Position numbers and translations under genes: made by a program. Under the pieces are notes generated by a model. It was not told the DNA's origin, searched no databases, and saw nothing but the letters and a program-made list of their open reading frames with translations. Positions 22,356-34,900 of a stretch of DNA of 64,000 nucleotides are shown one piece after another (the first letter of the stretch is position 1; every line of letters begins with the position of its first letter). Source of the DNA: Aphrophora alni (Eukaryota > Arthropoda > Insecta > Hemiptera > Aphrophoridae); contig OY740769.1 of NCBI GenBank assembly GCA_963513935.1, forward strand, positions 106,247,762 to 106,311,761, in the 5' to 3' direction.

Positions 22356-23191
22356 GTAATAAAATTATAAATAATGTAAATTCTAAGGGTGTGTATTCTA
22401 ATATATAAAGAATTTCTATAAATAAGTCTTACCAATACTAACCACTTTCACTTGTTGCGGACTATAATTATTCTCAAATAAAATACCATATTAAAATTTA
22501 TGAAATTAAATTATACTTTATGTATGCTCATTTTGGAAGTGAAAAATGTTTTAATGAGAACGTTACTTCAAAAAGTTTCTTGAAATCAGCCACAAATAAG
22601 AATTTTGATTTTTAGATTTTTGTGGCCATTGAGTAAGATAATGTCATACAAAATAATGAATGTGTCTAATTTGTATGAAATGAAATAAAAATCACAGCAA
22701 TTAATTATTACATTTCAAAATTTCCATTTTTGACAAACTGTTACAGTATAAGTAAAAAGGAATATGTGTGTAAATTTGAATTAACATGCTGTATAAACAT
22801 TTAACAAATCAATTTTATTTCATAATCATTGTTTATTTGATACCCCATGTTTTTACTTTTATAACTTGGCAGCTACGGTATATAATTATATTTCCAAATG
22901 GAATAAATTAGAAATTTACAACTGAAATTTTCTGAATTATTTTGAGAAAAAAAACAACAAGATTTTAGGAAAACCTGCATAATATGTAACATTATTGGTT
23001 TGGTACAATTAAATAGTACATTGTTTAAATTTATTACTAAATTATAATAAAATGTTTTGTACAATCATTGGCTCTGGTTACACCAAGTGACAACTTCCTG
23101 TAGGAAAAGAACAGACGAATCATAAATATAATTGTTTTTAATTTTAGGAATCATAATCACATTATATTATATGTTTGTATTGAATTTACAG

Positions 23192-23463
23192 AATCCAAAC
23201 CAAAGTCTGGGAAACGCCTTGTTGATCAATGTAGAACTGAATCGTGTCTTAGAGTACTTAAAGGACCAAAAATTATGAAGAAAACAAATAAAAGATTTCG
23301 TGAACCATATCCTGACATTTTTTGTTTTCATAGTGGTCAAGAAACTTTAAAATCATTGTCCTCAAAAAATCTGAACAAGTTCAAATTGAAACTTACACGT
23401 TTACAAATCCAATGCATGCCAGAGAATGTATCTTTACATTATCAGAACAAGTTGAAAGAATAA
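23192..23463 (+). CDS. Hypothetical two-exon gene, exon 2 (terminal)
   Basis: After a TTTACAG acceptor the frame carries on from exon 1 as (E)SKPKSGKRLVDQCRTES and ends with the TAA at 23461-23463. The total is 111 residues if the exon 1 ATG is the start. The product is basic, has no signal peptide or membrane segment, and contains four Cys (none in a recognisable zinc motif). AAATAAAA poly(A)-type signals occur near 23622. I do not recognise the family. A matching donor/acceptor pair plus a 91-codon open exon in very AT-rich DNA is the only evidence that this is real. Confidence 0.5.
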
Positions 23464-24255
23464 AACTAAACTTCATACCCGAATTTAATACGTTTGTATT
23501 AATAACATAATTTTTTTTTTTTTAATGAAGTATATATCCAAAATTATTAATAGTTTTTTATTGAATAGATCAAATGAACTTGAAAACTTGTTCCCATTTG
23601 AAACAAAAACTAACATTTTTTCAAATAAAAATAAACTACTAATGTTTAAATAACTGCACCTCTAAGAAAAGTCAAATCATTGAAACACATGTATATGAAA
23701 ACTCATTATCATTTATCATTAATTAGCTCATACGATTAAAGAAAATGTATCCTTTTACATACTTTTCATTGGGAAAGAAATTATATATGCATTCATTTGT
23801 TAAACAATCTTCAGAAATAAAATACCTTATATGATATAAGAAAGAATAATTTTCAATAATCTCATATTAAGAACAATGATAATTTAAGTGACACAATATG
23901 AAAGTAATAATTACAATATTTTATATCATTTCAAAGTTGTAACTTTGAAACTGATTATGATCAAAAATAATTATCTGGCAATTTTATCTGTTCACTAGAC
24001 AATGTGCGTGCACAGACCTAACTCTCGTAAGATTGTAAGCAAAATATTAAAGGACTGATAAAACAAATAAATAGTTAAAATTTGTAAAAAACAATGTCGA
24101 GAATACTTTTAAACAATTGTGATTGGTAATTATTATCAAAATTGAGACAAATTTTGAGTTAATAAAAACAAAATCTTTTCTCAAAATAAACTCAATAATA
24201 TTTTCTTGAAAGGAATAGAATAAAATTCTCAAAAGGATAGTGATAATATATATTA
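23464..24255. other. AT-rich noncoding sequence
   Basis: Nothing recognised beyond a possible 3' UTR of the small gene ending at 23463. Confidence 0.35.
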
Positions 24256-24932
24256 GTAAATATGGAGAGAAGTTGTCCGATCGAATTAAGTGTCAAATCT
24301 CAGTAATTCCGCTTCAAAATAGCGTTTTTCAATAAAATAGAATTTAATGAACAAAGCTAGTTATTATCTCTTATAATATATTATTTACTTAACAATCTAT
24401 GAAATTGACAAATTCTAACACATTCAATCAGGTGCCATATTGAATTCACTAATGAAGCGCATGCTTATTTCATTCACTTTTACACATTGATATTACTATG
24501 CTTCAATGATATGAGATTCCGGATGACTAGGTCTTTGAAATAAAGACCTAGTAAAGAACTATAGGTCAAGCAAGGTAAATATATATAATGACCTTCCTTG
24601 TCCTGTAGTTTTTTAACTAGGTCTGGTTAGGTAACTATATATATACCTTCCCTGACCTTGTTACATGACATGATTGATACTAAATGATACGTAGTAAATG
24701 ATATGTAGTTTGACAGTTCTTAAAACAGAACTATTTTCCGCACAGAATAAGAAAACATTGATATATTTTACCATTTTAAATCGCTGATTTAAGATATAAA
24801 TAATGAATTATTAAAGATAAAAAGTGGTAAGCATATTTAATTAGTATGTAAAGATGGGAAAACACTATTTTAAAGAGGAATTGCCAAGATTTCACACTTA
24901 AATCGATCAGACAACTTCTCTCCATATTTACC
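24256..24932. mobile_element. Inverted-repeat element with ~75-bp arms (MITE-like)
   Basis: The left arm 24256-24330 (GTAAATATGGAGAGAAGTTG...) and right arm 24858-24932 (...CAACTTCTCTCCATATTTAC) are inverse copies with a few differences. There is no coding content inside. The middle has two inverted GGTCAAGCAAGGTAAATATA / TATATACCTTCCCTGACC-like words, giving further hairpins. Superfamily undetermined. Confidence 0.65.
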
Positions 24933-25135
24933 ATTTTTTTTATTTAAAGTAAAAAACTTTTCAGTCATCATTAATGTAAAAAAAAGAAGAAAAGAGCATA
25001 AAATAGACCCTAGCCCTTGAATACTATAATGACATCCGGGTCGGAAGAGAACAAGAGTTGGTGAAAGAGGGTGATCTAACACAAAACTACATGAATATAG
25101 GTGTAGATCGAGCTAGATAACCAAAAGATTTCCAC

Positions 25136-25724
25136 ATGGAAGAAAGGTTCCATCCTTATAAGATAAATTTGCTACATAGGCTTAATGAAGATGATTTTGA
25201 TCAGTGTATTAAAATGTGTGCATGGTTTTCTGAACAATTATATACCAATTCTAAGTTTACACAAAACTGTGTCTTATTTACCGATGAAGATCTGTTTTAC
25301 ATAAATGGGGAAGTGAATACACAATACCCTACGTATGATACTGGTCAAAAACCAATTCACACTGATTTTCTCCTACCAAAGAACAGGGGGGCGCAACTTA
25401 ATTGGTTGGTGATATGATGTACACATGTTTTTGTTCTTGGTCCAATTTTGTTTGAAAGTAATATGTATGACTGATGATTCATATTTGGCTATGTTAGGTG
25501 ATCAGATAATGTCTGAAATTGACTTACTACAGGAAGGAAGTCCTGAATGGTTTCAACAAGACAGCACTCTGCTCCATTATTCATTGTCAGTGAGGGACTG
25601 GTTGGGTATAAATATTCCAAAATGGATTGGAAGTCATGGCCATGTGGAATGGGCTCCTTGGTCCTTTGATTTGAATCCACTTGATTTCTGTTTTGGGGAC
25701 ATGTTAAAAGGAAAGGTGTAAACA
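25136..25724 (+). pseudogene. mariner-type transposase, C-terminal two thirds, broken
   Basis: Two frames (25136-25417 and 25425-25721) together give the catalytic region: FHPYKINLLHRLNEDDF, NCVLFTDEDLFYINGEVNTQ (first Asp), LGDQIM, EWFQQDSTLLHYSLSVRDWL (second Asp) and VEWAPWSFDLNPLDF (third acidic residue). Forty residues lie between the second Asp and the Asp of PLDF. The order and motifs are those of Tc1/mariner DDE transposases. A frameshift/stop separates the two frames near 25418, and the N-terminal DNA-binding region is missing. Inactive. Confidence 0.85.
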
Positions 25725-25889
25725 CAATCGCGTCACTTGAATTAGATTTGGTATTGACTAAAATTCAAAATTAACCAGAAAACTGTCAATTTATTCTTAA
25801 TTATAGGAGTGTGTATAATTTAAAATACCTGACTCTCCATGTGAGATGTGCTCTGTATTTTAATTAATTAATTAAATAATGTTTTCTGT

Positions 25890-26111
25890 ATTAAATGTTG
25901 AGCTTGACTTATGAGAAAAACTATACAGTATAACAAACACACAGAACACAATTCTCATAAAAAATACGCCTAAGTATCAGACGCGTTTCAACGACAAGGT
26001 CGTCCTCTTCAGTGATACACCAGCTACACCAACCAAACCACAACTCTCAAACGCGTCTGATACTTAGGCGTATTTTTTATGAGAATTGTGTTCTGTGTGT
26101 TTGTTATACTG
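25890..26111 (-). mobile_element. 222-bp hammerhead-ribozyme retroelement with 13-bp target duplications
   Basis: TAATGTTTTCTGT occurs at 25877-25889 and again at 26112-26124, an exact 13-bp direct duplication bracketing a 222-bp insert. Inside is a perfect 65-bp inverted repeat (25924-25988 and 26049-26113; its last base pair overlaps the duplication) around a 60-bp loop. The minus strand carries a complete hammerhead core (25974-26018). No ORF is present. The structure suggests a non-autonomous retroelement mobilised by Penelope-like machinery, or a retrozyme-like unit; that part is inference. Confidence 0.75.
25974..26018 (-). ncRNA. Hammerhead ribozyme (type I, minimal stem III)
   Basis: Read on the minus strand: GTATCA (stem I 5' side), CTGAAGA (core CUGANGA), GGACGAC-CTT-GTCGTT (stem II), GAAA (core), CGCG with flanking A-T as a very short stem III, GTC (cleavage triplet) and TGATAC (stem I 3' side). 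GTATCA and TGATAC are exact complements, and stem II GACGAC/GTCGTT pairs with one G.U. All invariant core positions are present. Short-stem-III type I hammerheads are known from the terminal repeats of Penelope-like elements and related small retroelements. Cleavage would fall after the C of GTC (position 25980). Confidence 0.85.
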
Positions 26112-26360
26112 TAATGTTTTCTGTGTTTATTTACTATATGTAAATATGTATTTTTTTGAAAATATTTGGAAAAATAAACAACCAAAAACATTATTATGTT
26201 TATATACACCTACAATTGCAATTTTAAAATACAAAGTTTTTGAGTTATTATATCGGCAATCTTTTTTTAAAATTTATTTAAAAACAAAAAAATTATTAAT
26301 TACGCCGGAAGCGTGGATTTCTTTACTGATAGTTTAGTAAATGGGTTTTGTTTATTAATG

Positions 26361-26460
26361 TAGTGGCTAAAGTTTTCGCATAGTGTCACAGGTTCAATCA
26401 CCGTGGAGGGTCAAACTAGGGTCAAAATGTTCCAGCGTCGTGACGAAGTGGAGCTTTACA
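26361..26460 (+). repeat. tRNA-derived SINE-like sequence
   Basis: TAGTGGCTAAAGTTTTCGCA (A-box-like) is followed by AGTGTCACAGGTTCAATCAC, with a good B box (GGTTCAATC), then CGTGGAGGGTCAAACTAGGG. This is the usual layout of the tRNA-related head of a SINE. It is not a functional tRNA: the acceptor stem does not close. The tail and target duplication were not resolved. Confidence 0.5.
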
Positions 26461-26992
26461 ATTGGTAACGAATTTTGTTTGGGATGCTAGAATTAAAAAA
26501 ACGGGATGTTCTTTAAACAAAATTAGTTTAATCTTTCTTTGTTAAATACGGACATACAAACAAACACGACATTTTGTAACTAAAAATACATTTCTTGACT
26601 TTTTGGGATGTAAAATTTTAGTTCCACTAAAATCTCAATATCAATTGTTGTTGTCCAACTAAAATTTATTTCTCTAAATAGAGATGGAAAGAAAACTTTT
26701 TCATTCAGTGTGCAAGGAAATACTAAGGTTATAATGAAGAGAGTAATTAATTATTTAACTGGATTTTAATTAATGATTCACTCTAATGATAAACTTCGGT
26801 TAATTAATTATAGAATGAAGTTAATAAGAAAGCAAGCGTTATTCTGTGTAAAGATATGTTGTACTTTGATCTAAAAACAAACCGGAAAAACTAGAGATAA
26901 ATTACAATCAGATATAACTTCCTCTGTTTGCTCATCAAATGCTTCTGAAAACAATAGCACAGATTAAAACTTCATCCTAGTCTATTCAAGCA

Positions 26993-27071
26993 ATGACGAA
27001 GTTAAGTATTTTGTGTGTGTTTATTGTTCTGTGTTCTTCAGTTTTAACAAATGAGAATGAATCTGAAAAAG
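26993..27071 (+). CDS. Channel gene exon 1: signal peptide
   Basis: MTKLSILCVFIVLCSSVLT is a typical cleavable signal peptide (short basic start, hydrophobic core, small residues before the likely cut). It is followed by NENESEK and a GTAATG donor after one base of the next codon (phase 1). The ATG at 26993 is chosen because it begins the hydrophobic leader. An upstream 5' UTR exon is possible but not visible. Confidence 0.75.
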
Positions 27072-30000
27072 GTAATGATTAAATTATAATTTATTGTAAC
27101 TTTATCTCAGTGTTACACGATAATTATAGTCGGTAATGTTTTTAAATTATTAGTCATAAAAATAAAGGGCTGTCAATTTGATAGCCTACAATCACTAACT
27201 TATGCTATCAATACTGTATACACTTTCGTTGGTAATTCCTCGTATGTCGTTTATAGAAGGTTTTTTAGGCTGTATGACTAAATAGCAAGATTAAATTATT
27301 TGCATTAAAATGTATAGTTTGGAGGCGTTTTGTTTAATAGAAATTTAAATTGTGGGACAACTGGAAATATTAAAACAACAATTTTTACTTTATTACATAT
27401 TACTTAATATACACAAATTTTTGTGATTGGGCAAAAATCGTTGTTAAGTTTTTAAGAAAATATTAGTTTTGAGGTTTTCTGAGTAAAGAAAAAAGAGGTT
27501 TTGGAATGATATTTGTCTGTTTATAGCTATCCATTGCGTTACAACCCGAACAGGTGGACGGAATTTGAAGGATATGTACATATTGGCCGTATCACCAGAC
27601 GTTTCCCCCTTCAGTTTATTTTCTTTTGATAACACAAAATTTAAGATAATTGTCAAAAGATCAGAACACAAAACTCGATTTTTTTCTTTTCTAATTCTAC
27701 TTAACGATTTTGATCAGATTAAGGTAATAACGGCTCAAATAAAACGTATGGGTCGCCAAAAATGTCTTTCCCGGAGTCGTAGGTTAAAAGGTGAAAATGT
27801 ACCAGTGACGATTCTATCGAATTTTGGGGAAATGGGTGGGTTCATGACTCAAACCGTGAACAAATTTACAGTGAGTAAATTGTATAAAGCCAACAGACTG
27901 TGTTTTGAGACGGATAGGCCTACGCTCAAAACTATGTAGGCCTATATGAAGGAAAAGGGAAATATCTAACAGCTTGTGTTTTCTTTGAGCTATATTACAT
28001 TCGTAATATATTGTATTACTGTATTACACTTCGTAGAAGTGTACATTACATTTGTTCAACCAAAAATGTTTGTAGACTTTTTTTTAACATTATGCTAATA
28101 TTCGTAGGCCTATTTGTTTTCATTTTTAAAATATTCCTAATATTTCAGTCTGTCACGATATACATCCTTAGCAGGCCAATTTTTGAGTATATCATTCATG
28201 TGGTGTGTATTTTCCAAGAAATTTAGAAGTAGGACAGCAAGAGTGAGGAGTGTTGTGATTATCATACTCAAAGCCCCCTATTGTTTTTTTATTTATTTTG
28301 AGTTCTTTAGAAAGAAAACATAAAATATGGACGTAACAAATTACAAAATACTGTGGAGCAAAATGTTTAAACGTTTCTCGAATTTAAAGTACAGTAATTT
28401 ATATCTGAATTTGATTTGTTAAATAAAAATTATATTGAACTATTAAAATCAATAGGAAAAAATATTTAAATAATTTCTAAATTCAATATGATATATTAAA
28501 TTAAAGGTAATTTATAACCCATACTCGAATATAACTTTTTTCGTTTGTTGTTTAAGTGGCAAAAATATAAATTTAATGACTATCAAATTAGACAATTTGT
28601 ATTCATATTTGAAAAATATGTTAACATTTTTTTAATGTTTAACCAAAATCATTTCGAGCTAGGAGTCGATAGATTTTTACTATATTTGGAATAGTTCACC
28701 CAAATATTCGGGAAAATGACAATTGTGCTTTCACTAGACGTGAGCGGGATTAAACTTAGATCGATAAATTTAACTTAACAGAGAGAGGTCTACTGAAATA
28801 TTCAGCCATTATTCGTGAATAATGTGAGACAGGCATACAAAGACAAAACTGTCCTTGCAGCCGTCTTGTTATCTTACAACTTTCTTATCGATTTTTAAAG
28901 ATAAACATTGCTGGATTTATTCATAAACTTTTAAACTATCATTTATTTTGTATCTATCACAATTATTAAATTGTAAATTGTGATATTTTATACTTGTACA
29001 TGAATAGGAGGAACAAAACTACTTTTAACTAAGCAAGTTAGTTTAAACCAGCCAATCGTCGAAATGATTTTCGAATTTATACGAATTTTGGAAGTTTTAT
29101 TCAAAATTTACTGTTACACATCTGAAGTTAAAAGTAAGGTTGTCAGAAGTGAGATTTTAAATGTTTCATGTTATTTTCTAGGGACTACATTGTAAAGATA
29201 ATAAAACACAATTATTTATTTTGTAATATCCACTTTTTATTAGTCTAGCCGACCAATGGTTTCGCCTGCTAAGGCATTGACGAGGCTGTATTACAGACTG
29301 AAGAAAAAAAGACAAAAACAGAAAACCTTAAAACTAGAGGGTGGGAGTTAGGATTCAATGAATGGAAGGTTGGGGAAATACCCGGCCTGGGCAATAACCA
29401 TAGGAACAATACATATTGGGAAAACCAGTTGATTGTTCTAAGTACAAATAACTTTTAAAGGTTTTACTAATGGAGAGTTATACAAATCTAACTGGTCATT
29501 TAAAACTAAATTAGGGTTACAGTATCTTATTCTTTTAATTTCTAAGCTCTCCAAAGCATTCAATTTCCTACCTTTATTATCAAAATGTAATATTTTAAAA
29601 TCTACACTCGAATTAAAATCAGACACTTGATGTATTCTTAATTGATTTGAAAAACTGGAATCTTCATATCCTAACCGCCAACTTCTTTCATGTTCACTTA
29701 ATCTAGATTTAAAATTACGTCCTGTTTGACCTACATAACATGAATTACATATTTTGCAAGTTATCTTATATACACCACTTCTCAACATTTTGTTAATTTT
29801 ATCTTTAGAATTATTTAAAATCTTAACTAAACTATTACTACAATAAAATGCCTGCCTACACTCTGTTTCCCTATTTAAAATATTTCCAACTTTTTGGCTA
29901 ACATTTCCTAGATAGTTAACTTTCCGCCATTTAGCGCTATTTTTAACTGAAGTTGGAAAAATAAGTTGCCTTGCATTCATCTTAAGTTTTTTCTTTAGCA

Positions 30001-31937
30001 TTTTATTAATAATATTTACATCATATTCATTATTAACAGCTATTTGTTTAATGCAACTTAGTTCTTTATTGAAATCAGAGTCAGACATTGGAACTTTGAT
30101 GAGGCGATACAACATACAATGGAAAGCTGCCAATTTATGATTTAAAGGGTGCCGAGATGAAGCATGAATAATGTTATCTGTGAAAGTTTGTTTTCTAAAA
30201 ACACTAAAGTTGTGTTTACCATTTTCAATTTTTATATTTAAGTCTAAGAAATTAATTTGATCTTGTTCTCCAACTTCCATGGTAAATTGTATCGCATCGT
30301 CAATTGAGTTCAGGTACTTATAAAATAATTGAAGTTGGCGGTTAGAGCCATCAAAGAGACAAATTACATCATCAACATAACGATACCAATAAATAATAAC
30401 TGATTTAAATGGGTTATTGTTAATTATTTTGTTTTCAAAATTGTCCATAAAAATTTCTGCCAACAGTGGTGACAATGGGGACCCCATAGCCAAACCATCA
30501 CATTGAACATAAAATTTATCTTTAAATTGAAAATAATTTTGATCTAAGCATACCTCAATTACATCCAAAAGTTCTCTAGCTATGGGATCTACTTTGGTTC
30601 TATCCATAAGAGATTCTACGCTTTTTAAACATTCCTTTCTAGTTATACTGGTAAAAAGACTTTTTACGTCGAATGAAACTAATTTAGCCTTATGTGGTAG
30701 TGGGATCTTTTTTTATTTTCATAAAAGTTTTACAATTAAGAAGGTCCTGAACCTTTTTGGAATATTCTTCTAGCGTTAAAATAACAATTGAGTTTCCTTT
30801 ATCTGCTTTAGTTAATATTAAATTATTATCCTTTACTTTTTTAATTATGCTCTTAATTATTAAGTTATCTTTGTGACCTGATCTAACCTTATACATATCC
30901 CTAACATTTTTACTTAAAACATTTTCACAAACATGTTTAATATTCTTACTATCTTTTTTTTTAAGTTTTATTATCTTTTTATTATCTTTAAACATGGAAT
31001 TCCACCAAGAACCATCGGTCTCAACAGTAATGAAAAATAAAAGACTACATTGTAGGCTACTATACTTCATTCAGTGAGTGTTGAGAGTGAAGCACTGAAG
31101 TTACTGAAGCGCTACCCATCCCCTAACGGGACACAGGGCTCTAGGCAATACCGGGAGAGGACGTCACGTGGAATGTGTCCCCAATTCACAGTCATACCCC
31201 AGTCGACAGCCAGTTCTTGAATGCTTTAGTTAGTTCGTTGAGTTAGGTGTCCGATTTAAGGGGGTCATTAAAACACAACAACCCCGTCGCGCCCTGAACA
31301 ATATGAATCTCCACAAATAAAGTTAGTACTATTATATTACCATAAAAATAATTTTAAACAGTAGTTATAAGTAACATACAAAATAAACAGTAGTTCTCAA
31401 ACAAAATAAAACTTATTTGAGAATTTAAACCGTTTTATTTTGTGAGATATAAGCAATCAATCACAACGTGAATCGGTTGTGGTGGTTTCGGCCATTAAAA
31501 AAAAATTATGTCACGCTATCATACTTGTTTCGTGTCATGTGTTCGTGTTTTGTGTTCTTTAAACGACCTTCAATCGGAGTGAACAGTGTTGTTTTTGTTT
31601 TTATATTGTGTTCTGTCTTTTTATTTAGACATAACTGATGATGAGCAATGCCCGATACCTGTATTAAGAATAACATGTAACACCTTTTAATAAGAAACCT
31701 AACTTTATCTTTTATTAGTTTACTTTTATAATTTTGTCACTTCAATGTGAGGCTTTTCTTAATTGAAATTTAATTTAAAGCATTCTTTTATAGGCTATAG
31801 ATTGTTTGTCTTACATCTCACAAAAACTGCTTTTAAAACTTATACGCTAAGCATTTCTCATTCCGTGGTTAAATTAATTGTATTCATCATACATAAAAAT
31901 TATAATATGTGATTTTGCACTCTAATTTAATTTAAAA

Positions 31938-31971
<34 letters not shown>

Positions 31972-34900
31972 CTTCCTTCTTCTTTCTTCCATATTTGTAT
32001 GTCACGCATACAAACAAGTTTGAAGAAGAGTGGGCATGATAACTGACTCTTTAAATTTGGCCAAGCACTAACATATTCATTTTCCCCATCAAACGAACAT
32101 ACATATTCATTATTAGAATAACTTCTAGTTTTATTGACAAAAAATGGGAGGAAATAGTCAACATGGTAGCTTTTGCCTCTTCTCTACCCCAAGGTCATTT
32201 TATTTTGTTATAGCTATATTTTTTCCCGTAAGTGGGACAATACAAAGAATAAAAAGTTTATTGAATTTATCATCTTGTCTGTGTAGATTGGTTGCGATTT
32301 ACAGATTGAGGGGCGGACAGACACGTATGAAATAAAAAATATGTATAACTATATTTTTTTAGGTGTAATTTTTATGCAGAATTTTAGAGAAAGTTTTCTA
32401 GTGGGTAAAAAATTGATGTTGTGTTTTTCAGTGATATCCGTTTTAAGAACCGCTGTAGTCAAAAATGTGTTTAAAAAATTATATCTATCTATCTGTACCT
32501 CTTACTCTCAGGCTTACAACCTAAATGAGTGCATCAATTTTCATCAAATTTGATAAATGGGCATATTTTGGCTACATCTTTATGTGATTTTTTCCCATTT
32601 TTTTATAACGTAAAATTGGTGGGTACCAGCTGTCCGAACATTAAGAATTTCTCAAAATTGACTCTAATAATGTTTTTAAACTTTGTTAAAATGTAACCTT
32701 ATTTTTTTTAAAAGACCGAAACAAAATGCATTGATCCACCATCTCCTCATAAATGCTGCTTCAGAGGTTACCTGTAAAAAACCAAATTAGATTCTACAGA
32801 TTAGTTTAAAATACAATTTCTCAATATCAGCTCTACCGATTTAGGTAAAATTTTGTTAAGGTGTGAAGTTTAACAACCAAATTAGTTTGACAATATTGAA
32901 TCTTTAGAGGGTAGTCCCACAGTACACTCACTGTTAAAATTATATATAAGGCAATCCCTCCTTCATTTGACTTCTTACAACTCAGACAGTAGGACCTGTC
33001 CAAACATCTGAGTTTTTCCACAATCTGTAGCAAGGTTTTTCATGAATGGCCACTTTTCCAGTTAGATTTCTTACCTTCACTTTCAGTGTTGTACTATTTA
33101 CATTCTGTCTAATTTTTATATCTCTGGAAAAAGGTTTTCAGATTAGCACATGAAAAATCATTCTTAGAATTCTTGTTCCATATAGCCATTAATGGAGAGC
33201 ATGCCGAAGATGACACCAATCAGGATGTGTTACTAAGCATCCAGGTGGGCTATTTGGGTCTGACTGGATTGCTGGGTTTAAAATATATATATTTTATATA
33301 TATATATATTTTATATATATATATATATATATTCCAAAAATTGTCAACTAAGGCCCTAGCAGAAAGAAAAAAAATTCATCAAATTTTAATAAAATTTAGA
33401 AATTTTTAAGTGAGAACACATGTAATAATGTACATTTTCAGTTTAGTGATCTCTTAGTTTGAATGGAGAGTATGTTTAACTCGATGCAATAAACAGGAAA
33501 CATATTTTGTTTTTTGAATAAAATAAATAAAGAAAGTAATTAGTACAAAATGATCAGAGAAATTTATTAAAAGTATGTTAATATTTTAAACAGGTATAAT
33601 ATTAGTTATAAGAAAAATGCTACATTACAGTGAATAATAGTGGGAGGCTGTTGCTAACCAAATTTGCGCCAGTTGGATATAGATTTTCTAAGAGGAAAGA
33701 CGTATCAAAAATAAGTATGTTTGCCGGAACAAAGCTGAATCGTCAAAAGAAAGAGATTTTATAAAATACTAAAAGTTACATTTAAAGAAGTATAATGTAA
33801 TTACTGTATGTGAATTAGTTTAAATAAGAGAGAAATAAACTTTTAAAGTGAAAATACGTGGTTGTAAAAAATGATGCAATATACAAAGCCGTACTGCGTA
33901 AAGCAGGAAAACGTATATAAAAAAGGACAAGTATTTGTGTTTTTAAGAAAAACTATGTATTTTAACTAATATGTTTTGAATAAATGAGAAAGTAGACAAT
34001 TGTGATTATTAGAAAAGTTAAAAGTAAAACTGAAGAGTTATTTCCTAAAAAGAGACGGGATATTTGCTAAAACAACGCCAAGTGGTTTGAACAAGGAAAT
34101 TGCGTTTATAAATTTAAAGTTTTATGTAAAGTGTACAATTTAACTTCTGTGTATAAATGAATGTCTGGTATAACATGCTTAACCTATTTTCTATAGAAAT
34201 GTAAATATAAAAATAACTAGAAATTGTAATTCATTGATGAAACTTGAAAACATGTTTGTAGATTATCACATGTTTTTTCAATAAGATAAAATATTTTATT
34301 TGAACATAATCTTTAAAGAATTTTATAATTAAAAGATATTCAATGTTTGACTTGTTGAATTAGATGTTTTAAAATTAAAAAGAATAAATATTTTGTAAAA
34401 AAAAGAAATTTTTTGTGTAATATAAAAAGTTTACCTTTTGGATAATAAAAGCTATTATTATTTTGAAATTAGGTTGCAACCATAATATTAATAACAAATA
34501 AAATTTTAATGAAATATAATTTTGATTAATATATAGTGTAAGATGTTATGTATAATTTTGTCTTTTCAGGTAATACTTTGATTTTGTATGAAATTTAATG
34601 TTAAAAATGTTTATTAATAATAAAATGTGCATTTCAGAAAGAAGGATTCTGTATTTTATTTAAAATTCTCCAAAGTACACTCTTTTAAAGAACTTGCGAC
34701 CTCAGAGAAACTTTATATTCTCTTCAAAAGGATTTTTATTTTTTGTAATAATTTTTACTTTTATTTTTTGTAATAAACATTACAAAATGGCGCCTAACTT
34801 TTATTGAGAAATATTAAGGTAAATCATTACGATTTTTATTTAATAGTTACACACACAAACTTAGTGCAGGTCCTACATACATATTATTAGTTTTAGATGT

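Noticed and set aside
27565..27939. 124-codon plus frame in intron 1
   Set aside because: No domain, splice context or neighbouring element; length is only moderately above chance.
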